Source of the DNA: Chlorobiaceae bacterium
Lineage (GTDB): Bacteria > Bacteroidota > Chlorobiia > Chlorobiales > Chlorobiaceae
Reading direction: 5' to 3'
DNA length: 64,000 bases
Assembly: GCA_012972825.1 (NCBI GenBank)
Contig: JABDHL010000022.1
Span: forward strand, 62,001-126,000
In this document: positions 48,735 to 58,380 of the stretch, one piece after another
Layout: every line of letters begins with the position of its first letter
Numbering within the stretch: position 1 is the first letter of the stretch
Program-made: the position numbers and the translations under genes
The notes under the pieces: generated by a model
What the model saw: the letters and a program-made list of their open reading frames with translations, nothing else
What the model was told of the DNA's origin: nothing
The model's database searches: none

Positions 48735-49490
48735 TCAGATAAATACACCGCCGGACGCTTCAATACGCTGGGCATTGACCCATCGGCAGTCGTCCGAAAC
48801 AAGGGCGGCAATGAGATCACCAATGTCGTCCGGAAGGCCGACACGCCCCAATGCCGTTCCGGAAGCAATCAATGAATTAACCTGTTTGTTGTCGCGGACA
48901 GCGCCACCGCCGAAGTCGGTTTCTATTGCCCCCGGTGCCAGAACATTAACCGAGATACCCCGGTGACCGAGCTCTTTGGCAAGGTATCTGGTCAGCACTT
49001 CAATGGCGCCTTTCATAGACGCATATACGGAATATCCCGGCATGGTAAATCGGGCAAGACCTGAAGATACGTTGAGTATGCGTCCGCCATCGGCCATCAG
49101 CGGCACAAGTGCCTGGGTCAGGAAGAAAACGCTTTTCAAGTGAACATTCATAAGAGCATCAAACTGAGCTTCGGTCACATAAGAGAAAGCCGCATGGATG
49201 CCCATTCCTGCATTGTTGATAAGGATATCAAAGCGCTCTGAGCCCCATTGTACAAGAGTCTCCCGCACATGGGTGATGAAGGCAGGAATTCCTGAAATGG
49301 AGCCGGAATCAAGATGCAGGGCGGTTGCTTGTGCACCCAGTTTGGTGATACTGGAAACGACCTCATCGGCAGCAGCCTTATTCTGTTTATAGGTGATAAT
49401 CAGATCGGTGTTGCGGGTGGCAAGTTTCAGGGCGGCATTGGCTCCAAGGCCACGGCTGCCGCCGGTTATGATGGCTATTTTACGAGTCAT
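48735..49490 (-). CDS. Short-chain dehydrogenase/reductase (SDR)
   Basis: A 251-residue classical SDR. The cofactor loop is TGGSRGLGANAALKLA, NNAG follows, and the catalytic Ser-Tyr-Lys is in NVSSGLARFTMPGYSVYASMKGA. The C-terminal IEASGGVFI fits FabG-like family members. The residues after the second beta strand (ITYKQNKAAADEV) suggest NADPH. The substrate is unknown; it stands alone next to repeats and a toxin-antitoxin pair, which suggests an accessory gene. Confidence 0.85.
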   Translation of the reverse strand: MTRKIAIITGGSRGLGANAALKLATRNTDLIITYKQNKAAADEVVSSITKLGAQATALHLDSGSISGIPAFITHVRETLVQWGSERFDILINNAGMGIHAAFSYVTEAQFDALMNVHLKSVFFLTQALVPLMADGGRILNVSSGLARFTMPGYSVYASMKGAIEVLTRYLAKELGHRGISVNVLAPGAIETDFGGGAVRDNKQVNSLIASGTALGRVGLPDDIGDLIAALVSDDCRWVNAQRIEASGGVFI

Positions 49491-49647
49491 TTCTGTTTCC
49501 TTCCACTGTTTGAGTTCTGTTCAACGTTCATGCGTAAAGAACCTTCGGACGAGTCGGGCAGTCGGAGCGGAAGCTTGAGGAGAATGATGATTGCATGAGC
49601 ATACCGAATATTCCAGCACCTTTTAAGAAAAAACACACAGAGTCATG

Positions 49648-49908
49648 TCAACGATACACTTCTTTTCGATGAGCCACTCGAATAACCAGGACAGAAACTT
49701 CGGCATCCTTAATATTACACAGGACACGATAATCACCAATACGGTAACGCCACAGGCCTGAAAGATCACCCTGTAAAGCCTTCCCACATTGCCGCGGACT
49801 TAATGCTACCCTTTTACGTAAATACGCGATGATCCGTTTTGCCTCTTGCCTGTCAATACGGGCCAGTTCTTTTTCAGCTTCTCGGGTTACCTCAATCTTC
49901 CAAACCAA
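49648..49908 (-). CDS. RelE/ParE-type toxin
   Basis: An 86-residue RelE-superfamily protein. [15 protein letters not shown] at the N-terminus and [15 protein letters not shown] followed by [14 protein letters not shown] at the C-terminus are the RelE pattern, with Arg/His/Tyr residues expected for mRNA cleavage at the ribosome. It overlaps the antitoxin gene by 17 bases and is read after it. Confidence 0.88.
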   Translation of the reverse strand: MVWKIEVTREAEKELARIDRQEAKRIIAYLRKRVALSPRQCGKALQGDLSGLWRYRIGDYRVLCNIKDAEVSVLVIRVAHRKEVYR

Positions 49909-50134
49909 GGCGGTGCTCCACTTCGTCTAAACTGGAAATTGGCTCTTCACCACTTCTTACCATTTCTAATACCTTCTCAGCAGAATAGATATCCTCAAGA
50001 TCATCAAGGTGCTCAAGAATCGCTTCCCGAATGTAAAATGTTTTGGTTCTGCCGGTTCTTTTTGCAAGAGAATCAAGCCGCTGCCCGATACTTTTCGGAA
50101 TACGAATACCTATTATTTGATCTGCGTTTTCCAT
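49892..50134 (-). CDS. RelB-like ribbon-helix-helix antitoxin
   Basis: An 80-residue protein. The N-terminal [20 protein letters not shown] and [19 protein letters not shown] form a ribbon-helix-helix DNA-binding domain, and the acidic C-terminus would wrap the toxin. Upstream of the operon an antitoxin usually binds its own promoter; the AT-rich sequence around 50140-50210 would be the place. Confidence 0.88.
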   Translation of the reverse strand: MENADQIIGIRIPKSIGQRLDSLAKRTGRTKTFYIREAILEHLDDLEDIYSAEKVLEMVRSGEEPISSLDEVEHRLGLED

Positions 50135-50450
50135 AGTTTCCTCTCATTATGATCTGTTCCTCACCAGTTGTTAAACATGTTATACATTTTTATTCTGGCA
50201 TCAAAAATAGAAGTTCCGGACATTGTGTTTCAGTGAAATTCACTTCCCTGATAATTTCCCTGTTAGCAGTGACTTTGGGGCCTCAGAGATGTTATCGAAG
50301 GGCTACCATCACCGCCCAAACACAATAAGCCCGCTACTCGCAGGCTTATTTGTTGCCTCAATTATTTCTTCATCTTTTCTGCCAACTGCCCCTGCTAACT
50401 GTCACTTCAGACCTCCTCTATTTGCATGCTCCGGTTCTTCGGTGCAGTTA
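50135..50450. other. Intergenic interval, terminator-bearing
   Basis: 316 bases between the toxin-antitoxin operon and the convergent-side hydrolase gene. It contains one strong hairpin (50324-50350) and no credible gene. Confidence 0.6.
50324..50350 (-). terminator. Hairpin downstream of the metallo-hydrolase gene
   Basis: Read on the minus strand, AATAAGCCTGC pairs with GCGGGCTTATT around the loop GAGTA: 11 base pairs with one G-U. It lies about 100 bases after the hydrolase stop. The following T content is modest, so the assignment is likely but not certain. Confidence 0.6.
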
Positions 50451-51302
50451 TTACTTTGCTTTCCAGGTAAGTATTTCCCCCACAGCCATTTCTCGAAATG
50501 TTGGTTGTTGTCCATTCTTTTTAAGTGCAGCCAATTCCTTTGCAAATTGTTCAGGTGTGCCTTTAAGCAGTGGGTTTGAGCCAAAATGCATCGGCACGGC
50601 AATACCGGGATTGACCAATTTCGTGGCCAGAGCTGCCCGTTGCGGTCCCATGGTGAAATGCCCGCCGATACAGACCAGCATGATATCAATCTTGTTCAGT
50701 GAACCGATCAGTGCCATATCTGAAAAAACATCCGTATCTCCGGTGTGGTAAATGGTTGGTCCTCCATTGATGGAGACAACAAAACCACCGGGTGATCCGC
50801 CGTAAACTATTTTTCCAGGCAATGGACTTCCCTCAGCACCCTCAACGATTGAACTATGTACGGCAGGAACAAAGAGAATCCGCACCTCTCCATCCAATAG
50901 ATTTAATTCTCCACCAGGGAAGGCCATGTAGCTACGCTCGGCTTGTTTCTCGGGAAAACCACCATATTGCACAAGTGCCCTACCCAGGTCAAAGTTAGCA
51001 ACCAGCTTAGCCCCTGTTTTTTTTGCAATTTCCAAGGCATTACCAATATGATCACTATGTCCGTGGGTAATCATAATCAAATCTGCTTTGTTTAGCGCTG
51101 CGAGATCTACTGCGCTGTTTTTATTGAGCGGGTTAGTGATCCATGGATCGATTAACAGTACCTTCCCGGACGGTGTCGTAATCTTGAATGCAGATTGACC
51201 GTACCATTTTAGCTCTGTGGGCGATGTTGCGAAGACATGGACTGGTAAGACCATAAATATGGAGAACGTCATACAATGAACCAGCCATACTAACTTTTTC
51301 AT
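50451..51302 (-). CDS. Exported metal-dependent hydrolase (metallo-beta-lactamase fold)
   Basis: A 283-residue protein. MKKLVWLVHCMTFSIFMVLPVHVFA is a signal peptide. The metal site THGHSDHIGNA, plus IYHTGDTDVF and MHFGSNPLLKG later, fit the UPF0173/UlaG-like branch of the superfamily. Physiological substrate unknown; the export signal is unusual for this branch. Confidence 0.85.
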   Translation of the reverse strand: MKKLVWLVHCMTFSIFMVLPVHVFATSPTELKWYGQSAFKITTPSGKVLLIDPWITNPLNKNSAVDLAALNKADLIMITHGHSDHIGNALEIAKKTGAKLVANFDLGRALVQYGGFPEKQAERSYMAFPGGELNLLDGEVRILFVPAVHSSIVEGAEGSPLPGKIVYGGSPGGFVVSINGGPTIYHTGDTDVFSDMALIGSLNKIDIMLVCIGGHFTMGPQRAALATKLVNPGIAVPMHFGSNPLLKGTPEQFAKELAALKKNGQQPTFREMAVGEILTWKAK

Positions 51303-51533
51303 TGGATACCTCCTGATATTTTATCAATTGATGAGCAGTACTTTCCTTTATCGAAGTTAATTTCCAGCTTTCAGGCTGTCAGTCACAGCACTCTTGAAGT
51401 CCTTCAAAATTTTACATGTCGGCACATCTTTTTCACCAACCACAATACACACCCAGTTTGTTCATATATCACGACCAGCAGTTCTATTGCTTTTCGGTAT
51501 TAATTCCTGCAAGATTTAAAAAAGATATTCCAG

Positions 51534-51983
51534 TCAAGGCCGGGCGGGAATTGCCTCAACCTCTCTCTTCACTACATTCGGCACACCAACTGCTCCAGTG
51601 TAAAATACCACAAGACTTACGGTTTCACTCCCGGAATTATATCCGTTATGCAGGGTATTCATCACTTCAACAATCGCATCACCCTTTTTAAATATATAGG
51701 TTTGCCCGCCTTTAATTTCGACGTTAAGCGTTCCTTCAAGCATGTAAGCATAAACCGGCACAGGATGCTGGTGCCATCCGGTTGAACCACCCGGAGGAAT
51801 ACGAACGACCAGAACCGTTATTTCCGGGTGATCCGTTTGAAGATATTTGAGCGGAGTGCCGTTACTTGTGACAGATGAAACAAGAACCTTGCTCACCTCA
51901 ACATTTTTGTAGTCTTGTGCCCATCCAGATGTGTTCAGTATCAGTAACATGACAACAATGAAAAGACCATAAACCTTTTTCAT
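51534..51983 (-). CDS. Exported cupin-domain protein
   Basis: A 149-residue protein with the signal peptide MKKVYGLFIVVMLLILNTSGWA. The cupin motifs are visible: PPGGSTGWHQHPVPVYAYMLEG (first, with His ligands) and DAIVEVMNTLHNGYNSG (second). It is a small single-domain cupin of unknown function. It is 231 bases upstream of the hydrolase gene on the same strand. Confidence 0.82.
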   Translation of the reverse strand: MKKVYGLFIVVMLLILNTSGWAQDYKNVEVSKVLVSSVTSNGTPLKYLQTDHPEITVLVVRIPPGGSTGWHQHPVPVYAYMLEGTLNVEIKGGQTYIFKKGDAIVEVMNTLHNGYNSGSETVSLVVFYTGAVGVPNVVKREVEAIPARP

Positions 51984-52025
51984 GAGAGAGCGATTAATGG
52001 TTAAAATCCGCTAGAGGTAAATACA

Positions 52026-52235
52026 CTATGGTGCTGTAAGAAATCCTTTACCCCAATAAAATAGCCAACTGATCACTTCACGCAAAGCTGTTTCTGGTTC
52101 AAAAAGGGTACTGTCAAGTGCTTCTTCCGCAAGCTTTTGACAGGCCTTTGTTATGTTCCCCTTGTCATCATCACCGACTGAAGGTTTTAATTCCCCGATG
52201 CTTTGCTGCGGGGCAGTTAATTTTTGGGAATTTAT
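52026..52235 (-). pseudogene. Coding-like remnant without start codon
   Basis: An open minus-strand frame of 69 codons between two stops that reads like protein (GDDDKGNITKACQKL, EEALDSTLFEPETALREV, ISWLFYWGKGFLTAP) but contains no ATG, GTG or TTG. It is probably the 3' end of a truncated gene. I do not recognise the family. Confidence 0.35.
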
Positions 52236-52303
52236 TTATAAAGTATATATTATATAGGTGTTGATAGGTCTTTTTTGTAATTAAAATATACTTTATTTAT
52301 AAA
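52231..52303 (+). promoter_or_regulatory. Repeat pair upstream of hsp20
   Basis: The 12-base sequence TTTATTTATAAA occurs at 52231 and 52292. An inverted repeat ATAAAGTATAT (52238-52248) / ATATACTTTAT (52286-52296) lies in the same stretch, about 20-85 bases before the hsp20 start. It is not a CIRCE element. It may be an operator for heat-shock control. Confidence 0.45.
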
Positions 52304-52321
52304 ATAAAAGGAGATGCAATC

Positions 52322-52741
52322 ATGTCACTGACACTTTTTAAAAGGGATCCGTTGAAGCTCTTTGAAGACGTTTTTAATGAAAACGTTTCACCGTTTTTTT
52401 CATCTCTGGTAACTCCATCTTTCAAGGTTGATATAGCTGAGGATGATAGTGCCATTTTTATTGAGGCGGATATGCCCGGTATCAAAAAAGAGGATATCAA
52501 GGTTTCTATGGAAGATGATGTGCTTTCTATCAGTGCGGAAAGAACCCAGAGTGAGGAAGAAAAGAACAAAGGATACCACCGTGTCGAACGTTCATGGGGA
52601 TGTCTTAGCAGGAGCTTTACTGTAGGAGAAAATGTTGATGCTGATAAAATCGAAGCAGCCTACGACAACGGCGTTCTTAAAATCAAGGTGCCGAAAATCG
52701 AGCCTCATCCAAAAACAGGAAAAGAAATTACAGTCAAATAG
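52322..52741 (+). CDS. Small heat-shock protein Hsp20
   Basis: A 139-residue alpha-crystallin-type chaperone with an AAGGAG ribosome site. The crystallin domain covers about residues 38-130: VDIAEDDSAIFIEADMPG, SVSRSFTV-type strand CLSRSFTVGENVDADK and the conserved AYDNGVLKIKVPK. It ends in an ITVK extension. It prevents aggregation of unfolded proteins. Confidence 0.93.
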   Translation: MSLTLFKRDPLKLFEDVFNENVSPFFSSLVTPSFKVDIAEDDSAIFIEADMPGIKKEDIKVSMEDDVLSISAERTQSEEEKNKGYHRVERSWGCLSRSFTVGENVDADKIEAAYDNGVLKIKVPKIEPHPKTGKEITVK

Positions 52742-52818
52742 AAGTGGACGTCCCAAGTTGTTATGGTGAACGTCTATTGTGCTGAAGTATTTCGTAACCT
52801 TATAACCATCAAAGATCC

Positions 52819-53004
52819 ATGTCAAACAAATCATCAAAAAAAGCAAAAAAAGAAGCCGAATCAGAACAGACGCAAGAGCAGCGTGAAGAGCAAATAAGGC
52901 TTGCCGCATATTACCGATGGGAAGCAAAGGGAAAAAACCTCTGGTCGGATAAGGATGACTGGTTTGAAGCTGAAGATTCCATTGTTGAGGATTATAAAGA
53001 CTGA
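52819..53004 (+). CDS. DUF2934-type small protein
   Basis: A 61-residue acidic/basic protein. [15 protein letters not shown] followed by [10 protein letters not shown] is the DUF2934 pattern, a short domain of unknown function found in stress-related contexts. Located between hsp20 and the lipoprotein gene on the same strand. Confidence 0.72.
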   Translation: MSNKSSKKAKKEAESEQTQEQREEQIRLAAYYRWEAKGKNLWSDKDDWFEAEDSIVEDYKD

Positions 53005-53051
53005 AGTCAATTTCTCAAAGATAAGCTGAGCTAATGAAGGAAGGTGAAACC

Positions 53052-53507
53052 ATGAAAAACCATAAACTTGTATTGAGAAGCCTTTTTGTTCCGGGTTTAC
53101 TTTTTATCGGTGCATGCTGTGGCGGGAAAACAGTCGTTGAAGCCCCTAAACCTTTGCCGCCTCCACCGCCAGTTACATCTCAGCTCGGTGATATATTTTT
53201 TGACTTTGATCGATCAGACCTCCGTACGGATGCACGAGAACAACTGCAAACCAATTACCATTGGTTAGAGGAACATCCTTCGAGAAAAGTAAACATCGAA
53301 GGAAATTGTGACGAAAGAGGAACCAGTGAATATAACATGGCCCTTGGAGAAAGCAGAGCCAATAGTGCCAGGGATTTCCTTATGCATATGGGCATTGTTT
53401 CTGATCGACTTAATACCGTCAGCTATGGGAAGGAAAAACCGTTTGCTGCAGGTCACAACGAAGAGGCATGGGCTCAGAACAGAAGAGATCACTTTGTGGC
53501 TCAATAG
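53052..53507 (+). CDS. Pal-like OmpA-family lipoprotein
   Basis: A 151-residue protein from the ATG at 53052. SLFVPGLLFIGACC contains a lipobox ending at Cys, so it is lipid-anchored. The proline-rich linker (LPPPPPVTS) precedes the OmpA-like peptidoglycan-binding domain with IFFDFDRSDLRTDAREQL, VNIEGNCDERGTSEYNMALG and NRRDHFVAQ. It resembles Pal of the Tol-Pal complex, but no tol genes are adjacent. The GTG/ATG frame upstream adds six residues. Confidence 0.85.
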   Translation: MKNHKLVLRSLFVPGLLFIGACCGGKTVVEAPKPLPPPPPVTSQLGDIFFDFDRSDLRTDAREQLQTNYHWLEEHPSRKVNIEGNCDERGTSEYNMALGESRANSARDFLMHMGIVSDRLNTVSYGKEKPFAAGHNEEAWAQNRRDHFVAQ

Positions 53508-53834
53508 GGCTGTCTGATCTCATCATAACATATAATTGGCAAGTGTATGTTTTATGAACTTAATCAGAATTCATTATGCAAAAGGACAGAGTATTTCAAG
53601 GTGACGTCATACCTGCAGATATGCTTTCAGTTCCTGCATATGCGGCTGATTAGAACCGGGGAACACTGACAACCACAGGCGGCATTAACAGATAGGGGTT
53701 CTGTCAACTTTTATCTGTTAATGCCGGTTAAGGCTGGGCAAATGTTGGAATGGATGAAAGGGCAGTAAGGGGCTGGTGTATCCGTACCCTAACTCTGTTG
53801 TATCACCTGATCTTAAGAGATGAGAGCGAAACGG
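53508..53834. other. Gene-free interval with a long hairpin
   Basis: 327 bases between the lipoprotein gene and the convergent hybrid kinase. No credible gene; one 15-base-pair hairpin lies at 53680-53726. Confidence 0.5.
53680..53726. repeat. 15-bp perfect inverted repeat
   Basis: CGGCATTAACAGATA (53680-53694) and TATCTGTTAATGCCG (53712-53726) are exact reverse complements around a 17-base loop that itself contains GTTCTGTCAAC. It could be a bidirectional terminator between convergent genes or the remnant of a mobile element end. Confidence 0.7.
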
Positions 53835-56800
53835 TTATTCTTCAGGTTTCTTTTTCAGGATATCCTGGATGATTTGACTCAATGCCGTCATTGAAAAAGG
53901 CTTTTCGATAAAGTTTGTCGCCCGATCACCAGCAAGGTGCTTGCCTATATAGTCAGCCGTGAAGCCCGACATATAGAGTACATGAAGTTTCGGACAAATC
54001 GCTGCAATTTTATTGAAGAGATCTCTGCCGTTCATCTCAGGCATAATTACATCGGTCACAAGCAGGTCTATTTTTGCTTTATATTTCTTTGCACGCTCAA
54101 TAGCCTTAAGAGGGCTTGAAGCTGCAAGTACAATGAATCCTTGATGTTCAAGCATTTTTCTGCAGAGCTGCAGAATATCCGGTTGATCTTCAACCAGCAG
54201 GATCGTGCCGTTACCATGTTGCAATCCCTGCTCCTCAATGACACCTTCTATGGGTTGCGTCTGTTTCCGCTGTAATGGCAGATAAATAATTATCCTGGTA
54301 CCTTTGCCCTTTTCACTCTCTATGCCAATAAAGCCGTTGCCTTGTTTGACAGAACCATAGACCGTTGCAAGACCCATGTCAGAGCCTTTGCCAACTGCCT
54401 TGGTCGTAAAAAATGGCTCAAGAATATGAGGCAGAAGCTGTTCATCGATGCCGTGTCCGTTATCGGTGATGCTCAGCGTTATATAATCGCCCGGTCTTAG
54501 ACAGGTGTTCCCGGCATTGATTTTGGCATTGTCAACATGAATTGTATTGGTTTCGATAGTGATGGTACCGGTGTCCGAAATAGCATCGCGGGCATTGACA
54601 CAAACGTTGGTTAGAATCCGGATGATCTGCGATGGGTCGAGCTTGACAAGTGCCTTCTTAACGTTGGGTAACCATATGAGCATGATGTTTTCACCAATCA
54701 ATCGTCTCAGAATGGGGAGCATCTCCTCAACCGAGGAATTCAGGTCAATAATCCGGGCCGACACCGTCTGCCTCCGGGCAAATCCTAGAAGTTGCCCCGT
54801 CAATTCTGCTGAGTGGTTTGCAGCTTTCTGTATTGCCTTCAGATCCTCATACGAGCTGTCATGATGCTGAAGAGCCAGTTCGGTATGGCCGAGAATCACC
54901 TGCAGCATATTGTTGAAGTCATGGGCAATGCCACCGGCAAGCTGGCCAACCACCTGCATTTTCTGTGCCTGAAAAAGCCGCTCGTGCAGACCTTCTTTCT
55001 CCACTTCCAAGAGCTTGCGATGCGTGATATCCTGTATGATGCCGGACATACGAATCGCATTGCCTGATGTATCAAACTGATATCCCCCAACCGCCCAAAT
55101 CCATCGAACCTCACCATCCGTATGCCGGATCCTGCACTCAATATTCCAGTCAGCGAGTTTCTCAACTGCGTTCTTGAACTGATTCTCCACCATGGCACGA
55201 TCGTCTGGAATAATGTGATCCAGAAATATTTCGTATGTCCAGTGGGGACGAAGCGACTCGTAGCCAAAAATACGCTCATGCTCAAGCGAACGACGCACAA
55301 CGTGGTCACTCAAATCAAGTTCCCACCAGCCTATATGTCTTATTGCAAGAGCCGCCTGAAATCCCTCGATACTTTTCATCAGTTTTTCACGCTCAATCTC
55401 TATCTCCTTGCGCTCGGTAATGTCAATATTTGTGCCGATATATCGAGCGACCTTCCCTTTTTCATCAAATAACGGCATTCCGCGCCCCATCAGCCAGTGC
55501 ACTGTGCCATCAAGGTGAATAACACGATACTCAACGTTCATAGGACTTGCATTTTTTGCCGCATTCAAAACATTCCGGACGGCCTCAATCCTGTCATCAG
55601 GATATATGGAACGTCGCCAGAGTTCATGGGATGGTTTTTCCGTACCTCGTTCTAATCCATATAACTCCCATATTTCGTCTGACCATATATTTGCCCCGGT
55701 TTTCATATCCCATTCCCAGACACCTGCATGTGACGCTTCCAAGGCCTGGGTAAAGCGCTGCTGCTTTTCAAGAAACATATTCTCTATCTGCTTGCGTTCA
55801 GTAATATCAATACTTGTGCCGAGATAGCGATTAACCTTGCCTTTTTCGTCGAATAACGGCTTTCCGCGCACCATCAACCAGCGAACAGCTCCGTCAGATA
55901 GATTGATGCGATACTCTACAGCTATTACTGACTCTCTGTTTACAGCATCCGTAACGTCTTTGAAAACTCTTTCTCTGTCAAGAGGGTGTACGGAACTTTG
56001 CCAAAGTTCATGGGATGGCTTGTTATCACCTCGTTCCAACCCATACAATTCCCACGTCTCGTCCGACCATATATTCTCGTTTGTCTCTAATACTACCTCC
56101 CAGACACAGGCATGAGTCGCTTCCAAGGCTTGAGTAAAGCGTTTATGTTTTTCTATCAGCTGAAATTCAGCATGCTTTCGCTCGGTGATGTCGTGAAGAG
56201 CCAAGTAAAGCAGGGGGGTTTGCTCAATGGTAATGGTACCACTGTATACTTCCACATCACGTAGAGAGCCGTCAGCAAGGCGATGGCGAAAAAGGAAGAA
56301 ATTGCGGTTTTCTGTGCTTGCCAGTTGCATTTCTGCCTGAATTTCTTGATCAGTCAACTGATCGATCTGCTTGATGTTCATCCGGCACAGTTCTTCTTGC
56401 GTCCATCCATAAAAACTGGCCGCTGCGGGATTGGCATCAACGATGGTGCCATCTTGCTGATCAATAATGAGCATCGCAGTATGGCTGTTCTGAAACAGGC
56501 TCCGGTAACGAGATTCACTTTGACGCCGCTCTTCTTCAGCCAGTTCACGTGCCTTACGTGTTCGCAGCATCGTAATGCCGTATGCCAGATTTTGAGCAAG
56601 TGCCGTGAGGAGATTGAATTCTTCTGTATCAAAAGCGTCGGGGTGATCGGAATACATTGTTATTACGCCAAAAACCGCATTGCCATCTCTAAGAGGAACG
56701 CTCAGCACAGATGCGTAACCACGCAAAATTGCATTTTTATGCCATGGTTTGAAAAGAGGGTCGGTCAAAATATTTCGAGAGGCAGACGGTATGCCGGTAC

Positions 56801-57671
56801 GGATAGCTGTACCGGTCGGGCCATGACCATGTTCCACATCAGCCCAGGAGATTATTGCTGTTTGAAGATAACCATTTTCGAACCCTGCCTGAGCAACCGG
56901 ACGTACGTTTTTTTCTTTATCATGTTCTGCATAGCCGACCCAAGCCATTCGGTAGCCTCCGGTTTTAACCATGATGCTGCATATTGTATCAAGCAGCTCT
57001 CTCTCATCAGTGCAATGAATCAGCGCCTGATTGCACTCGTTGATTGCCCGAAGTGCACGAGTCATCCGTTGGAGTTCATTATCCCTTTGTTTTTGCTCAC
57101 TGATATCGGAGAGAATAATACGAAACCCATAATCGGTATCGCGCATTGCAGCATCAATCCGGAGAGTACGGAGTGAAAGAGCGGATTGAGTATGAGAATT
57201 TTCTGTTTTACCTGCCACCGGGCGAACCTCAATGCTTCCTGGCACTCTTTCGGTGAACACTTGTTTGAGCAGTGCATCAACTACTGCATAATCTTCGGGA
57301 ATAACAAAAGCTTTGAAGTACACACCTTGTAACCGGGAGTGCGCAACTCCAAGCATGCTTGAAGCGGTGAGGTTAGCCTCAAGTATCCTGCTGTCACGAT
57401 CCAGTGAGAGATAGCCAAGCGGTGCAAAGTCAAAAAACTCAGCATACCTGACAACACTTTTTTTCAGCTCACTCCCTGACTTAAGCAGTTCGTCCTGCTG
57501 TCTTTCAAGATCTATCTGATGAACGGAGAGTTCATTGTTTAACCTGAGTATTTCCTCAGATGAAGTTGAATAATCAAGGGTACTCGATTGATTGAACTTC
57601 AGGTGCTCTTCGGCAAGAGTTTTCAACTTTGCTGTAGTGGCAGAGTTATTGCTTTGCTGCTTTTTTGCCAT
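53835..57671 (-). CDS. Multi-PAS/GAF hybrid sensor histidine kinase
   Basis: A 1278-residue soluble protein starting at the ATG at 57671 ([17 protein letters not shown]). In order: a PAS domain (about residues 55-170), a GAF domain (215-385; [19 protein letters not shown]), four more PAS units (about 395, 520, 650 and 780; each with DITERK- or DITHRK-type ends), an atypical HisKA ([19 protein letters not shown]), an HATPase ([19 protein letters not shown]) and a C-terminal receiver ([16 protein letters not shown], phospho-acceptor in [15 protein letters not shown]). The third and fourth PAS domains are close repeats (VWEW/VWEV ... [13 protein letters not shown]). No membrane segment is visible. 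Confidence 0.9.
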   Translation of the reverse strand: MAKKQQSNNSATTAKLKTLAEEHLKFNQSSTLDYSTSSEEILRLNNELSVHQIDLERQQDELLKSGSELKKSVVRYAEFFDFAPLGYLSLDRDSRILEANLTASSMLGVAHSRLQGVYFKAFVIPEDYAVVDALLKQVFTERVPGSIEVRPVAGKTENSHTQSALSLRTLRIDAAMRDTDYGFRIILSDISEQKQRDNELQRMTRALRAINECNQALIHCTDERELLDTICSIMVKTGGYRMAWVGYAEHDKEKNVRPVAQAGFENGYLQTAIISWADVEHGHGPTGTAIRTGIPSASRNILTDPLFKPWHKNAILRGYASVLSVPLRDGNAVFGVITMYSDHPDAFDTEEFNLLTALAQNLAYGITMLRTRKARELAEEERRQSESRYRSLFQNSHTAMLIIDQQDGTIVDANPAAASFYGWTQEELCRMNIKQIDQLTDQEIQAEMQLASTENRNFFLFRHRLADGSLRDVEVYSGTITIEQTPLLYLALHDITERKHAEFQLIEKHKRFTQALEATHACVWEVVLETNENIWSDETWELYGLERGDNKPSHELWQSSVHPLDRERVFKDVTDAVNRESVIAVEYRINLSDGAVRWLMVRGKPLFDEKGKVNRYLGTSIDITERKQIENMFLEKQQRFTQALEASHAGVWEWDMKTGANIWSDEIWELYGLERGTEKPSHELWRRSIYPDDRIEAVRNVLNAAKNASPMNVEYRVIHLDGTVHWLMGRGMPLFDEKGKVARYIGTNIDITERKEIEIEREKLMKSIEGFQAALAIRHIGWWELDLSDHVVRRSLEHERIFGYESLRPHWTYEIFLDHIIPDDRAMVENQFKNAVEKLADWNIECRIRHTDGEVRWIWAVGGYQFDTSGNAIRMSGIIQDITHRKLLEVEKEGLHERLFQAQKMQVVGQLAGGIAHDFNNMLQVILGHTELALQHHDSSYEDLKAIQKAANHSAELTGQLLGFARRQTVSARIIDLNSSVEEMLPILRRLIGENIMLIWLPNVKKALVKLDPSQIIRILTNVCVNARDAISDTGTITIETNTIHVDNAKINAGNTCLRPGDYITLSITDNGHGIDEQLLPHILEPFFTTKAVGKGSDMGLATVYGSVKQGNGFIGIESEKGKGTRIIIYLPLQRKQTQPIEGVIEEQGLQHGNGTILLVEDQPDILQLCRKMLEHQGFIVLAASSPLKAIERAKKYKAKIDLLVTDVIMPEMNGRDLFNKIAAICPKLHVLYMSGFTADYIGKHLAGDRATNFIEKPFSMTALSQIIQDILKKKPEE

Positions 57672-57771
57672 GGAGATACTGGCTTGTTCATGTAAAAAAT
57701 AACAATACAAACTAACAGGATACGTAGGACTCTACTAATCCGCACTTTCTTTTTTTTTCTCTATGAATGTA

Positions 57772-57939
57772 CTAATAAGTTCCCTGAATTGCATTTTCCA
57801 CCGGTTTCAGTCTGGCGGAGCAGCCAGCATTTGCAAATTGGTTTGCTGCCTTATTCCATTTTGCGATCATATTGAAACGTAATGGCAGGTCCAGGCTATT
57901 TAGTTTGGCAGCTTCTGCCAGTACCTCTGGGGGCTTGTT
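57772..57939 (-). pseudogene. Coding-like fragment without start
   Basis: An open frame of 55 codons between stops: KPPEVLAEAAKLNSLDLPLR, then FNMIAKWNKAANQFANAG and CSARLKPVENAIQGTY. The composition is protein-like, but there is no start codon except an internal ATG. It lies upstream of the hybrid kinase on the same strand and is probably a 3' gene remnant. Family not recognised. Confidence 0.35.
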
Positions 57940-58056
57940 TTAAACTCCATTATCTTGACCTGATTGTTTATATTGGCATTGATAGCGCAAAACACCAACA
58001 AAGTGATACTTGGCAGTTACACTCGAAACACACACACAATCCACTATCCTATAAAA

Positions 58057-58188
58057 ATGCAAGACATAGCCTGCTACACAACACTTTTTGCCCCTGTTAT
58101 CTTTTTTTTGTGTGGAGTAATTATGGTTCTTTTCATCAATAAATTCATTGGGAAGGGGATCAGGCCAACTGATACAAAACCAGAATAA
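58057..58188 (+). CDS. Possible 43-residue single-helix membrane protein
   Basis: The frame reads MQDIACYTTLFAPVIFF, a hydrophobic helix continuing to MVLFINKFIG, then a charged tail KGIRPTDTKPE. The topology is credible for a small membrane protein, and a hairpin with a short T-run follows 48 bases later. No ribosome site is visible and no family is recognised. Confidence 0.35.
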   Translation: MQDIACYTTLFAPVIFFLCGVIMVLFINKFIGKGIRPTDTKPE

Positions 58189-58236
58189 GGGAGCAATCGG
58201 AAGTTTTTTCAGCAACAATCTTACCATGCAAAGCTG

Positions 58237-58294
58237 TGTCAAACGAAACAATCGATGATGTCACCGGCGGCATCATCAATTGTTTCGTTTGACA
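58237..58294. repeat. 24-bp near-perfect hairpin
   Basis: Arms 58237-58260 (TGTCAAACGAAACAAT...) and 58271-58294 (...ATTGTTTCGTTTGACA) match over 24 bases with one C-A mismatch, around the loop TCACCGGCGG. TGTTTTTG follows on the plus strand. It is either a strong terminator or a miniature inverted-repeat element. Confidence 0.8.
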
Positions 58295-58380
58295 TGTTTT
58301 TGTATGCTTGATGGTTAAAAAAAGTCCTTTAGAGTTAACTTGTAATCAAAGACGAAAACAGACATTATGAATGTCTTGGA

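Larger units (their letters stand above)
51984..52321. other. Interval upstream of hsp20
   Basis: 338 bases containing a coding-like remnant on the minus strand (52026-52235) and the AT-rich hsp20 promoter region with inverted and direct repeats. Confidence 0.5.

Noticed and set aside
48601-48966. 121-residue plus-strand frame
   Set aside because: Its second half is the antisense of the SDR gene; only the first 40 codons might derive from a decayed insertion sequence, which is too little to call.
53508-53679. Possible regulatory RNA in the gap before the 15-bp hairpin
   Set aside because: No conserved structure apart from the hairpin, and no promoter I could support.
57882-58142. 86-residue plus-strand frame (MAGPGYLVWQL...)
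   Set aside because: Overlaps the better remnant on the minus strand and has no family-like features.
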